The notes under the pieces: generated by a model | Databases searched by the model: none | Seen by the model: only the letters and a program-made list of their open reading frames with translations | What the model was told of the DNA's origin: nothing | Origin: Elstera cyanobacteriorum | GTDB lineage: Bacteria > Pseudomonadota > Alphaproteobacteria > Elsterales > Elsteraceae | Assembly (NCBI RefSeq): GCF_002251735.1 | Contig: NZ_NOXS01000029.1 | Span: 62,001-126,000, forward strand | Length of the DNA stretch: 64,000 nucleotides | Direction: 5' to 3' | Part shown: piece by piece, positions 24,304 through 34,484 of the stretch | Layout of the letters: each line of letters begins with the position of its first letter | Position numbering within the stretch: position 1 is the first letter of the stretch | Made by a program: the position numbers and the translations under genes

Positions 24304-25589
24304 TTATCCTCTCTCTCGCCTTCCTAGGGCTTTTGATCCTGGGGGTGCCGGTGGCATTCGCCATTGGCCTCGCATCGATTGCGACCATTCTATACGAAGG
24401 CCTGCCATTGGCCGTTGTGTTTCAACGCATGAGTTCGGGGATGAATATTTTCTCATTCCTGGCGATTCCCTTCTTCATTTTTGCGGGGGAATTGATGCTC
24501 TACGGCGGCATTGCTGACCGGATTGTGCGGCTGGCCAAGAATATGGTCGGGCATGTGCGCGGGGGGCTTGGCATGTCGAACGTGGTGGCCTGCACCCTGT
24601 TCGGCGGGGTTTCCGGCTCGCCGGTTGCTGATGTGTCGGCCATGGGCGCGGTGATGATCCCGATGATGAAGAAGGAAGGGATCGACGCCGATTATGCGGT
24701 GAACGTCACCACCCATGCGTCGCTGGTTGGGGCGTTGATGCCGACCAGCCATAATATGATCATTTACTCGCTGGCTGCGGGCGGAAAAGTGTCGATTGCG
24801 GCGTTGATCGTGGCCGGGTTGGTGCCTGCGGCAATTTTGACGATTTGTATGCTGGTGGCGGCATATCTTGTGGCCGTCCGGCGTGGCTATCCTGCGGGGA
24901 CGTTTCCCGGATGGGGGGCAGTCTTTCAATCCTTCTTGCAGGCGATGCCAGGGTTGTTTGTTGCTGTGATCATTATCACCGGGATTTTGACCGGGATCTT
25001 TACGGCCACCGAGTCTGCCGCGATTGCCGTGGTCTACGCCTTGATCGTAACCATCTTAGTCTATCGCGCACTCTCCTGGCAGAATCTGCTTAAGGCGGCG
25101 GCCAAGGCGGCTAAGACGACCGGTGTTGTGCTGTTGCTGATCGGGGTTTCTACTGTTTTTGGGTATCTCATCAGCCTTTACGATGTTGCTCAATTGGCAT
25201 CAGAAGCGATTGCCAAGGTTACGTCGAACCCAATTGTCGTGTTCTTCCTGATCAATCTAGTATTGTTCTTGCTTGGCACCTTCCTTGATATGGCGGCGAC
25301 AATTTTGATCTGCACGCCGCTGTTCCTGCCGATTGCCATGCAGTTCGGGATGGGACCGGTGCAGTTCGGGATGCTGATGTTGATCAACTGCGCCCTCGGT
25401 TTGAACACGCCGCCGGTGGGCACCACCCAGTTTGTCGGCTGTGCTATCGGCGGCGTCAGCGTCGGGCATGTGATGCGGACGATCTGGCCGTTCTATCTCG
25501 CCCTCGTTGGCGCGCTGTTCCTCGTGACCTATGTCCCGGCCTTCTCGCTGGCGCTGCCGCGCTGGCTGCTGGGGCTGCAAGGCGGCTGA
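24294..25589 (+). CDS. TRAP transporter large permease (DctM family)
   Basis: 431 residues starting with GTG at 24294, inside the end of dctQ, with AGAGG upstream. About twelve membrane segments and the DctM landmarks are visible: GVPVAFAIGLAS at the N-terminus, FFIFAGELM, VGHVRGGLGMSNVVACTLFGGVSGS, FTATESAAIAVVYAL and GLNTPPVGTTQFVGCAIGGV. It completes a three-gene TRAP system transcribed with kdgD. The next gene encodes a second GntR regulator after a 158-base gap. Confidence 0.93.
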   Translation: MALIILSLAFLGLLILGVPVAFAIGLASIATILYEGLPLAVVFQRMSSGMNIFSFLAIPFFIFAGELMLYGGIADRIVRLAKNMVGHVRGGLGMSNVVACTLFGGVSGSPVADVSAMGAVMIPMMKKEGIDADYAVNVTTHASLVGALMPTSHNMIIYSLAAGGKVSIAALIVAGLVPAAILTICMLVAAYLVAVRRGYPAGTFPGWGAVFQSFLQAMPGLFVAVIIITGILTGIFTATESAAIAVVYALIVTILVYRALSWQNLLKAAAKAAKTTGVVLLLIGVSTVFGYLISLYDVAQLASEAIAKVTSNPIVVFFLINLVLFLLGTFLDMAATILICTPLFLPIAMQFGMGPVQFGMLMLINCALGLNTPPVGTTQFVGCAIGGVSVGHVMRTIWPFYLALVGALFLVTYVPAFSLALPRWLLGLQGG

Positions 25590-25702
25590 CCCTTCGGGCG
25601 GGTGATCCCTGGGGTTGGCACTGCGCCGCCTGCCTGCTCCCGCTTCCCCAGGGGCAGATAGGCGGCGCAACTGCGTCAAAAATGATGCCGGATTAAGCAG
25701 TT

Positions 25703-25717
25703 GTTCGATTGTCGAAC
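25703..25717. promoter_or_regulatory. Palindrome upstream of second gntR
   Basis: GTTCGA-TTG-TCGAAC, a perfect 15-base dyad centred 38 bases before the GntR start. Perfect short dyads of this kind close to a gntR gene usually mark an autoregulatory operator; no second copy was noticed nearby. Confidence 0.5.
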
Positions 25718-25747
25718 CGCTTGGCGGAAGTTATAGTCGAAACAATC

Positions 25748-26485
25748 ATGCGGGCATCGAAATCATTCAAGCCGATTGCATTGGACCCGACCGTTCGGGC
25801 CGTGCGTTTAGGCGACCAACTGTACGAATTGATCCTGGCGCGGATCGTCAAAGGCGAATTTGCGGAAGGCGAACGACTTCCTTCCGAAATTCGTTTGTGT
25901 GAGGAATTCGGGGTTTCCCGCCCTGTAGTGCGGGAAGCCTTGTCGCGACTTCAGGCCGATGGGCTGGTTGTTTCGCGCCAAGGCTCCGGCTCCTACGTCA
26001 TGCGCCGCCCCAGCGAGGAGATGATCTCCATCGCGCCCGCAGGCTCTATTGCCGATCTAATGCGCTGTTTCGAATTCCGCGTTGCCCTGGAAGGGGAAAC
26101 GGCGGCCCTGGCCGCCATTCGCCGGTCGGCCGACGATATGAAGCAGATCGACGCGGCGATGCAGGAACTCGACCGCACACTGGAAACCGGCGAGGTTGGC
26201 ACCAACGCCGATATCGAACTGCATATGGCCATCGCCCGTGCTACCCGAAACAAGCTGTTCGAAATCAGCCTGAAGTCGATCTTCGCTCAGCTTGAAGGCG
26301 GGATGCAGCTTGCTCGTAGCTTGTCGCTACGTCGCAGCCGGGTTCGGCTGGAAAAGGTGCAGCAGGAACATTCGGTTATCGTCGAGGCCATCCGGGCGGA
26401 GGATGCGGAAAAAGCCCGCGCCGCCATGCGCAGCCATATCGACAACGCCCGCGCGCGTATTTTGACCGATAGTCTGGAGCCGTAG
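25748..26485 (+). CDS. GntR-family regulator, FCD domain
   Basis: 245 residues from ATG 25748; a TTG-started extension to 25709 would run through the palindrome. The winged helix is LYELILARIVKGEFAEGERL then EIRLCEEFGVSRPVVREALSRL; the FCD effector domain follows from about residue 95, with ADIELHMAIARATRNKLFE carrying the usual metal-region residues. It lies between the TRAP genes and the DHDPS-like gene. It may regulate either; the DHDPS-like gene has its own TTGTC-type dyads upstream. The second regulator suggests the uronate set and the DHDPS-like gene respond to different signals. Confidence 0.87.
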   Translation: MRASKSFKPIALDPTVRAVRLGDQLYELILARIVKGEFAEGERLPSEIRLCEEFGVSRPVVREALSRLQADGLVVSRQGSGSYVMRRPSEEMISIAPAGSIADLMRCFEFRVALEGETAALAAIRRSADDMKQIDAAMQELDRTLETGEVGTNADIELHMAIARATRNKLFEISLKSIFAQLEGGMQLARSLSLRRSRVRLEKVQQEHSVIVEAIRAEDAEKARAAMRSHIDNARARILTDSLEP

Positions 26486-26486
26486 G

Positions 26487-26540
26487 GTTTCGCGGGCGCT
26501 GCCCGCACCCGCTGGGGGCGTCGGCCCCCAGGCCCCGGTT
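26487..26540. repeat. GC-rich palindromic intergenic repeat
   Basis: After the gntR stop the sequence folds twice: GCGGGCGCTGCCCGC and, five bases on, CTGGGGGC-GTC-GGCCCCCAG. Tandem hairpins of this GC-rich type recur between genes of alphaproteobacteria as mobile or mRNA-processing elements. A degenerate relative, GGGGCGGTGCCCC, is present at about 26629-26641. Confidence 0.5.
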
Positions 26541-26554
26541 TCTTATAAAAGAAG

Positions 26555-26587
26555 AAAGCGCCCCGCGATGAACCGAGGCGCTTTTAT
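26555..26587. terminator. Intrinsic terminator between convergent gntR and DHDPS-like gene
   Basis: AAAGCGCC (26555-26562) pairs with GGCGCTTT (26577-26584) and is followed by TTATATTT on the plus strand; on the minus strand the complement runs into CTTTCTTCTTTT. The layout suits bidirectional termination between two converging genes. Confidence 0.75.
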
Positions 26588-26649
26588 ATTTGGCAGGTCC
26601 AGGACCCGCCTGGGTTATGGCGGGGTTCGGGGCGGTGCCCCGCGTCCCT

Positions 26650-27567
26650 CTAAGCCGGGGTTTTTTCCAACAGCACATCCAGCATCGGCGTGAGTTCGGT
26701 GATTTCTGCCGGGGTCAGGTCAGCGAGCAGCGGCAGGATCGGCCCGGTATCGGCAACGCCCGCGAGGCGAACCAGCGTATGCAGCACGCGGATGAAGCCG
26801 TATTTTTCGCGGGCATTTTCCAGCGGGATGAAGCGCGCGGCAATGCTGGCCGCCTTTGCAGTATCGCCCGCTTGTGCGGCTTTCAGAAAAGCCTGGGAGA
26901 CGGCGGGCAGGATGCAAACGAGGCCGGAGGTATAGCCCGCTAGCTTAAACTCGTGCACATGGGTCAGGGCCGGGCGTTCCCCCATGCCGCTAACGATAAT
27001 CTTGCGGTCCACTTCCTGAACCAAGGCATCCAGGAACGCATCGTGGCGCGGGCCTTTACGCTCGATGGCGTATTTGATGGCGCAGATCACGCCGTCGCGT
27101 GCCAGGGCGCCGAATTGCGCCGGGGTCAGGTAGTTTTCGCTCTTGGCATAGACGAACAGCGGCTTGCCGAAAACCTCGGCGGTGCGGCGTAGCCCGGCCT
27201 CGACCCCCAGCGGATGGGTTGCCACGGTCGTCGGCAGCGTGAGGGCGGTCGGGTAGGGGCGGTCGCGCAGAATGCGGGCCTGATCCAGCATCTTGCCGAA
27301 ATCCGGGCCAATGGCCGGGATCACCCAGCTTTCCGGCGCGGCGCTGGCTTCCAGCATATCCAGCATGGCGCGGTAGGTTTCGAGGTCGAAGTTGTAAATA
27401 TTGGCATTACCGCCATACAGCAGGCTGGAAACGCCGCCCGCTTCGATATGGCGGATCATCTTGGCGTTTTCCGCCCGGTTGATCGTGCCATCCGCCGACA
27501 TGGCCACCGGCGGCACGGCAAAGACGGAGCGGGCGATATCGGCAGGCTGAACGGCAGAGGTCTTCAT
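26650..27567 (-). CDS. DHDPS/N-acetylneuraminate-lyase superfamily protein, substrate unknown
   Basis: 305 residues with the expected length and fold pattern. The Schiff-base lysine is in CAIKYAIERKG (Lys165) and the conserved tyrosine in FVYAKSENY (Tyr140), but the usual GTTGE-type substrate loop is replaced by LLYGGNANIYN. That argues against DapA or KdgD function and for a different keto acid. It faces the second GntR regulator across a terminator, and its own upstream region has TTGTC/GACAA dyads. A role in a sugar-acid or deoxyketo acid cleavage is plausible from context only. Confidence 0.8.
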   Translation of the reverse strand: MKTSAVQPADIARSVFAVPPVAMSADGTINRAENAKMIRHIEAGGVSSLLYGGNANIYNFDLETYRAMLDMLEASAAPESWVIPAIGPDFGKMLDQARILRDRPYPTALTLPTTVATHPLGVEAGLRRTAEVFGKPLFVYAKSENYLTPAQFGALARDGVICAIKYAIERKGPRHDAFLDALVQEVDRKIIVSGMGERPALTHVHEFKLAGYTSGLVCILPAVSQAFLKAAQAGDTAKAASIAARFIPLENAREKYGFIRVLHTLVRLAGVADTGPILPLLADLTPAEITELTPMLDVLLEKTPA

Positions 27568-27649
27568 CGGGCAACTCCGGCGGGGCAGCCGAAAGGACTG
27601 CCGTTGGTCGAGCGTGTATGACCCGAAGGATAGCGTGCGGCACCGCTAT

Positions 27650-27671
27650 CTTGTCAAGACAAATAGACAAG
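27650..27671. promoter_or_regulatory. Operator-like dyads upstream of the DHDPS-like gene
   Basis: CTTGTC (27650-27655) and GACAAG (27666-27671) form one dyad, and TTGTCAAGACAA (27651-27662) a tighter one nested in it, about 83 bases before the gene start. TTGTC/GACAA half sites are common for FCD-type GntR proteins. The rest of 27568-27814 is increasingly AT-rich and holds nothing else recognised. Confidence 0.45.
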
Positions 27672-27814
27672 TTGTAAGACCAATTTTGTTTTACGTCAGT
27701 GTCCTCTCATTGCCTAACAAGTGGGTGAGTCTCATTGGCGCTTTGGCGATCATCCAAATGTGTCGCCGCAAACGGAGATGACGACTAAAAATGTATTTAA
27801 AAAATAGAGCATCG

Positions 27815-28111
27815 TTAATTGGAGATGAAAAATTTATCAATAAATATTAACGCAAAAGAGATAAGGGTTGGTGGTAGTGAGTTTATGAAATTACTGTATT
27901 TTGATGAGCGATAATCCTCTTTATAGGAGAAATTTCCATGATCAATCTTTAGCTTCAATCCTGCGGTAAATGTTCTGAAGAAGAAAAAAGTTCCAACAAA
28001 AAATATTGGCAACAATGATAAATTTGGATTGTGTTTATAGAAATATAATAACCATCCCTGTGAGGCAAGGATCGTAATTAAAAATAAATATTTCTTGTTC
28101 ATTTTAAACAT
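27815..28111 (-). CDS. Small AT-rich-encoded membrane protein, hypothetical
   Basis: 98 residues (or 95 from the ATG at 28102). Three hydrophobic segments are visible: YLFLITILASQGWLLYFY, LLPIFFVGTFFFF and PPTLISFALIFIDKFF, separated by a charged loop with KLKIDHGNFSYKEDYRSSKY. Local GC is near 30 percent, in sharp contrast to over 60 percent on both sides. It starts 15 bases after the ureG stop on the same strand but lacks a clear ribosome site. No family was recognised. It could be a recently acquired gene or a chance frame in AT-rich DNA; codon use is unlike its neighbours. Confidence 0.5.
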   Translation of the reverse strand: MFKMNKKYLFLITILASQGWLLYFYKHNPNLSLLPIFFVGTFFFFRTFTAGLKLKIDHGNFSYKEDYRSSKYSNFINSLPPTLISFALIFIDKFFISN

Positions 28112-28126
28112 GTTGTTTTTATAAAT

Positions 28127-28756
28127 TTACCGCAGCCCCCCGAGCGTCTCAATATGCTCAACGATCGCCTCGATCCCCTTGCCATGCCGCACGGCGGTGA
28201 AGACGAAGGGACGGGGGCCGCGCGCCTTGCGGGCATCTTCTTCCATCCGGTCCAGCCGGGCGCCGGTATAGGGTGCAAGGTCGGTCTTGTTGATGACCAG
28301 CAGGTCTGACCGGGTAATGCCCGGCCCGCCCTTGCGCGGGATATCGTCGCCCTGGGCCACGTCGATCACATAAATCGTTAGATCGGCCAGATCGGGGGAA
28401 AAGGTCGCCGCCAGATTATCGCCGCCCGATTCGATCAAGATCACTTCCAACGCCGGAAAGCGGGCGCGCATATCGGCAATGGCGGCGAGGTTGATCGAGC
28501 AATCCTCGCGGATGGCGGTATGCGGGCAGCCGCCGGTTTCGACCCCCATCACCCGGTCGGCGGGCAGGGCCTGAAGGCGGATCAGCGCATCGGCGTCCTC
28601 CCGCGTGTAAATATCATTGGTGATCGCCGCCATATCATAACGGTCGCGCAACGCCCGGCACAGGGCGGCGGTCAGCGAGGTTTTGCCGCTGCCGACCGGC
28701 CCACCGATACCAACGCGCAGGGGGCCATGCGGCGAGGGGAATTTTAGCGCGGTCAT
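28127..28756 (-). CDS. ureG: Urease accessory GTPase
   Basis: 209 residues from ATG 28756. The P-loop GGPVGSGKT is at residues 18-26, the nickel-binding CPH motif at 77-79 within [18 protein letters not shown], and [17 protein letters not shown] and NKTDLAPY complete the SIMIBI GTPase pattern. UreG hydrolyses GTP to load nickel into apo-urease with UreD and UreF. Its start overlaps the ureF stop by four bases (ATGA). It is the last recognised gene of the urt-ure operon. Confidence 0.96.
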   Translation of the reverse strand: MTALKFPSPHGPLRVGIGGPVGSGKTSLTAALCRALRDRYDMAAITNDIYTREDADALIRLQALPADRVMGVETGGCPHTAIREDCSINLAAIADMRARFPALEVILIESGGDNLAATFSPDLADLTIYVIDVAQGDDIPRKGGPGITRSDLLVINKTDLAPYTGARLDRMEEDARKARGPRPFVFTAVRHGKGIEAIVEHIETLGGLR

Positions 28757-29466
28757 GAGCGGAACAACCTTGTATGTTGGGTTTCGTGGGCGAGGGAGGC
28801 GAAATCGGTCGCAAAACAGGCGCTGCCGAGATCTTCCAAGCATCCGGCGGTCGCATCCAGGGCCGCCGTCTTCAGTAGGGGCACCAGGGCGGCATGGATG
28901 CGTTGGGCGTCAAACTGGCCGATCACGCTAAGGCGGATGGCTGCCGAGGTCAAATTACCGCAGAACGCCAACGCATAGGCTTCCAGCGTCGGTAAAAGGC
29001 CAACGCTGCGATCGGCGGCGGCGGTGCCGATGCAAATTGGATAGGCGATGCGGTTCAACGCCCGCTGCGCCAGGAACGTAAGGTTCGGCACCTCCCAGGC
29101 GGCAAGACAGGTGGCGACGAAGCCCCGGCCCTGGGTGAGCGTTTCCATCTGCCGCTCGGCCCCTGGCTGCAGCGCAGCGGCGAGGTCGGCGGCGGCGGCC
29201 AAGCGCGCGCGATCCTGCGCCCGCGCCGCCCGCCAAGCTTCCGCCAGCAGCAGCAGATCGTTATGCAAAGAGCCGTATTGCGCGAGATCGGCGAGCCAAG
29301 TCAGCAGGCTGGCCTTGTCGGTAACCGCCCGATCCTCCACCAGCTTTTCTAGCCCATGGCTGAAGGCGAAGCCGCCCACCGGAAAAGCGGGCGACAGCCA
29401 CAGGAAAAGCTCCGCCGGTAACGTGTCGGTCAGGCCCGCAGGCTCAATGGTCGTGGTGGTGTCCAT
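28753..29466 (-). CDS. ureF: Urease accessory protein
   Basis: 237 residues from ATG 29466. The frame extends to 29592, but the extra 42 codons are the complement frame of the ureE histidine tail and have no family similarity. Recognisable UreF features are [44 protein letters not shown] and PICIGTA. UreF binds UreD on apo-urease and acts as the gate for UreG. The start lies 23 bases inside the end of ureE, so the ureE-ureF pair is translationally coupled through overlapping coding sequence. Confidence 0.93.
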   Translation of the reverse strand: MDTTTTIEPAGLTDTLPAELFLWLSPAFPVGGFAFSHGLEKLVEDRAVTDKASLLTWLADLAQYGSLHNDLLLLAEAWRAARAQDRARLAAAADLAAALQPGAERQMETLTQGRGFVATCLAAWEVPNLTFLAQRALNRIAYPICIGTAAADRSVGLLPTLEAYALAFCGNLTSAAIRLSVIGQFDAQRIHAALVPLLKTAALDATAGCLEDLGSACFATDFASLAHETQHTRLFRS

Positions 29467-29968
29467 GCCCGTGATCATGGTCGTGTTCGTGGGAATGGGA
29501 ATGCCCGCCGTGACTATGGCCATGCTGAAGCGAGGTATGGCCGCCATAGGCCCCGCCTTCTGGCTCGAAGGGGCGAGAGACGTGGTGGACATGCCCGCCC
29601 AGACCCCGGATCATCTCCTCCAGCACATGATCGGGCTGAATGTAGATCGCGCTATCGGTCACTTCGGCGGCGATATGGCGGTTGCCGATGTGCCAGGCGA
29701 TGCGGGCGAGCGCGCGCGGGCCGTGGGCGTGGATTTCCAAGAGTGGTTCGGCGGCGGCCTTGATGATAATCAGCCCGGCATCGCCCTGCACGGCGTCACC
29801 TTCCGCCAGATAGGTCGCTTCGGGCAGATCGAGCAGAAACTCCGCCCCGGCATCGGTTGCCAGCACCACCCGGCGGCGGTAGCGCTGTTCCCGGTCTAGG
29901 GTGATCATTGCCGTTGCTTCGGCGGGATCGAAAGCGCCGCGCCGCAGTACGTTGGTTGCCCGTTGCAT
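29444..29968 (-). CDS. ureE: Urease nickel metallochaperone with histidine-rich tail
   Basis: 174 residues. The UreE core starts MQRATNVLRRG, has the peptide-binding N-domain (about 1-75) and the metal-binding C-domain with AWHIGNRHIAAEV and IQPDHVLEEMIRGLG. The last 25 or so residues are a histidine tail (GHSHGGHSHSHEHDHDHG and more) that stores or delivers nickel. It supplies nickel to UreG. The DNA encoding the tail is also the start of ureF. The gene begins 14 bases after the fused ureBC frame. Confidence 0.94.
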   Translation of the reverse strand: MQRATNVLRRGAFDPAEATAMITLDREQRYRRRVVLATDAGAEFLLDLPEATYLAEGDAVQGDAGLIIIKAAAEPLLEIHAHGPRALARIAWHIGNRHIAAEVTDSAIYIQPDHVLEEMIRGLGGHVHHVSRPFEPEGGAYGGHTSLQHGHSHGGHSHSHEHDHDHGHGHHHDH

Positions 29969-29982
29969 ATCCTGACTTGTCC

Positions 29983-32040
<2,058 letters not shown>

Positions 32041-32052
32041 ACCGTCAGCTCC

Positions 32053-32619
32053 TTAGCCTGCAACCGCGAGGGCAACGCCCGCCGCTGCCGCTGCCGCGCC
32101 CGAGAGGCGGGTGACGATCAGATGCTTCTGCTTCAGGCCGAAGGCGATGCCCGCCAGATGAAGCGCCGCCGTCGAGATCGCAAAACCGATGCCGAAGCTG
32201 AGGGTGGCGGCATCGCCCACCTCGCCACCGTGGGCATGGCCGTGAAACAGCGCGAAAACGCCAACCAGCGCCGCGCCCAAAGCAGTGGGCATCTTGGCCG
32301 CAAACGCGGTCAGCAGCCCAAGGACGATGACCGAAGCAAGGATGCCCGGCTCGACGAACGGCAGAGCGACGCCATTCAGCGCCAACGCAAAGCCGACCGC
32401 CATGCAGCCGACAAAGGCCAGGGGCATCGCCCAGAGCGCCCGCCCGCCGATCACCGAGGACCAGAGACCGACCGTGATCATCGCCAGCAAATGATCGAGG
32501 CCCGTCAGCGGATGGCTGAGGCCCGCCGCGAGCGAGCCGTGGGCAATCGGATCGAGATGGGCGAAGGCGGGGGTGGCGGCGGTCAGGGCGGCCAAGAAGG
32601 CGAGGATGCTGCGGTTCAT
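32053..32619 (-). CDS. ureJ: HupE/UreJ family membrane protein
   Basis: 188 residues with a signal-like N-terminus (ILAFLAALTAATPAFA) and about six hydrophobic segments. HLDPIAHGSLAAGLSHPLTGLDHLLAMI and the later FHGHAHGGE are the HupE/UreJ metal-binding features. These proteins are secondary nickel (or cobalt) permeases. Insertion between ureA and ureBC is common for ureJ and supports nickel supply to urease. GGGAGG precedes the ATG. Confidence 0.92.
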   Translation of the reverse strand: MNRSILAFLAALTAATPAFAHLDPIAHGSLAAGLSHPLTGLDHLLAMITVGLWSSVIGGRALWAMPLAFVGCMAVGFALALNGVALPFVEPGILASVIVLGLLTAFAAKMPTALGAALVGVFALFHGHAHGGEVGDAATLSFGIGFAISTAALHLAGIAFGLKQKHLIVTRLSGAAAAAAGVALAVAG

Positions 32620-32633
32620 TCTAGGGGCCTCCC

Positions 32634-32936
32634 TTAACGGATCGGTTGGTGGACGGTCACAAGCTTCGTGCCGTCGGGAAAAGTCGCTTCCACCTGAACG
32701 TCGTGGATCATCTCGGCGATGCCGTCCATCACCTGATCGCGGCGCAACACCTGGGCGCCCGCGCTCATCAGATCGGCAACGCTGCGCCCGTCGCGCGCGC
32801 CTTCGACGACGAAATCGGTGATCAGGGCAATCGCTTCCGGGTGATTGAGCTTCACGCCCCGCTCGAGACGGCGGCGGGCGACCATCGCGGCCATGGCGAT
32901 CAGCAGCTTATCTTTTTCACGCGGGGTTAGGTTCAT
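32634..32936 (-). CDS. ureA: Urease gamma subunit
   Basis: 100 residues from ATG 32936, the standard UreA length. It begins [23 protein letters not shown] and contains [10 protein letters not shown] and the [18 protein letters not shown] ending typical of the gamma subunit. Here gamma is a separate gene while beta and alpha are joined, the reverse of the gamma-beta fusion known in Helicobacter. It follows ureD by 20 bases. Confidence 0.96.
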   Translation of the reverse strand: MNLTPREKDKLLIAMAAMVARRRLERGVKLNHPEAIALITDFVVEGARDGRSVADLMSAGAQVLRRDQVMDGIAEMIHDVQVEATFPDGTKLVTVHQPIR

Positions 32937-32956
32937 CGGGCAGACTCGTGCATTTT

Positions 32957-33805
32957 TCAGAGACTCCAAACGCGGGGCAGCGGGCGGCCCATCAGCAACG
33001 GGGCGACGGCGGCGAAACCCTGGGCCAGCGGCTCCAACCGATCAGCCAGCCCGCGCACGATCAGCATATCATCCCAAGCGCTGGCGGCGATACGGCAGGC
33101 GGCCCCCGCCAGCCGGTCGCGCACGAGGCCGAGCAGGTCCAGCGCATCGGGCCGCACGGCCAGCAGGACGCCGACCACCCGCGCGCCGCCGCCAATGCCG
33201 GGGCGCTGCAATTGGGCATCAATATCGCCCTCGATCCGCACTGTATCGGCATAGATTAACCGGTCGCCACGAAACACGCGCCACACATCGCGCAGGCTGC
33301 CCTTGGCCATCCGCTCGCCCGACGCGGTGCGCCCGAACACCAGCATTTCCCCAGCGAGGAAATGCGCGTCCGGCGCCAGATCGACGTGCAGGCGGCGGGT
33401 CAGGCGGGCGCCGTCGAATAGGATGGTTCCTTGCGGCAGCCACGCGAGATTGGCCCCGGCGCCGACACGCAGGCGGGTATCGACGCGGGTTTCACTTAGA
33501 TCGGCGGCGCGATAGACGCGCTCCGCCGATTGGGTGGTGATCAGCCCCCGGCTGCCAGCTTCAGCGCTGACGTGCAGGGTGATCTGATCGCCGCCGACCA
33601 TGCCGCCGCCCGTATTGATGACGACGCCTTCGAACCCGTGGTCGGAGCGCGGGCGCATCAGCCGATAGCCGCCGCTTTCGTGCAATTGCCCGATGGCGGT
33701 GCAGCGCGGCCCCTCGTTTAAACTGGCGCGCACCCCTCCGACGACGCGCACGCGCGCCAGGCCGGGGCGGGGCGATGGGTCAGACGGCAAGGTGGCGGCG
33801 AACAT
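32957..33805 (-). CDS. ureD: Urease accessory protein UreD
   Basis: 282 residues with the UreD signature [11 protein letters not shown], then [24 protein letters not shown] and [13 protein letters not shown]. UreD is the scaffold that binds apo-urease and forms the tunnel through which nickel passes from UreG/UreF. Its start lies 26 bases inside the end of urtE, which ties the transporter and the enzyme operon together at the translational level. Confidence 0.94.
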   Translation of the reverse strand: MFAATLPSDPSPRPGLARVRVVGGVRASLNEGPRCTAIGQLHESGGYRLMRPRSDHGFEGVVINTGGGMVGGDQITLHVSAEAGSRGLITTQSAERVYRAADLSETRVDTRLRVGAGANLAWLPQGTILFDGARLTRRLHVDLAPDAHFLAGEMLVFGRTASGERMAKGSLRDVWRVFRGDRLIYADTVRIEGDIDAQLQRPGIGGGARVVGVLLAVRPDALDLLGLVRDRLAGAACRIAASAWDDMLIVRGLADRLEPLAQGFAAVAPLLMGRPLPRVWSL

Positions 33806-34475
33806 CCGTTTCGACCATCTCTGAACGGGTGCCCGCCAGCACCACCTGACCGCGATCCATCACGGCGTAAGTATCGGCCAAATCGCGGGCAAACTCGAAA
33901 TATTGCTCCACCAACAGGATCGCCATATCGGTGGTTTCGCGCAAGAAGGATAGGGCCTTGCCGATATCCTTGATGATCGAGGGCTGAATCCCCTCGGTCG
34001 GCTCGTCCAGCACCAGTAGCTTCGGCCGCATCACCAGGGCGCGACCGATGGCGAGCTGTTGCTGCTGCCCGCCCGACAAATCGCCGCCACGCCGCCCCAG
34101 CATCTCTTCCAACACCGGGAAGAGGGCGAAGACGCTATCGGGAATATAGCGCTCTTTGCGCGGCAGCCCGGCGAACCCGGTTTCAAGGTTCTCCTTCACC
34201 GTCAGCAGCGGGAAAATCTCGCGCCCCTGCGGGACGATGGCAACGCCTTGGCGCGCCCGGCGGTAGGGCGGCAGTTTTGCAATATCCTCGCCGTTCCACA
34301 GGATTTTCCCGCGCGAAATCCCCTGCTGGCCAACGATGGCGCGCAGCAGGCTGGTCTTACCAACGCCATTGCGCCCGAGCACGCAGGTAATCTTGCTGGG
34401 CGTCGCCGTAATGGAAACGTCGCGCAGCGCTTGGGCGGCACCATAGTGAAGATCGATATTCTCGACGTTGAGCAT
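33780..34475 (-). CDS. urtE: Urea ABC transporter ATP-binding subunit UrtE
   Basis: 231 residues of the LivF type: Walker A GRNGVGKTS, signature LSGGQQQQLAIGRAL, Walker B LLVLDEPTEGIQPSI and the H-loop replaced by VEQYFEFARDLAD, as usual in this class. MLNVENIDLHYGAAQALRDVS is a typical UrtE start. Pairs with UrtD to power urea uptake. The stop overlaps ureD. Confidence 0.95.
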   Translation of the reverse strand: MLNVENIDLHYGAAQALRDVSITATPSKITCVLGRNGVGKTSLLRAIVGQQGISRGKILWNGEDIAKLPPYRRARQGVAIVPQGREIFPLLTVKENLETGFAGLPRKERYIPDSVFALFPVLEEMLGRRGGDLSGGQQQQLAIGRALVMRPKLLVLDEPTEGIQPSIIKDIGKALSFLRETTDMAILLVEQYFEFARDLADTYAVMDRGQVVLAGTRSEMVETDVRRHLAV

Positions 34476-34484
34476 GGGGCGTTC

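Noticed and set aside
29466-29592. Extended N-terminus for UreF
   Set aside because: The extra codons are the alternative frame of the ureE histidine tail and are not part of the UreF family.
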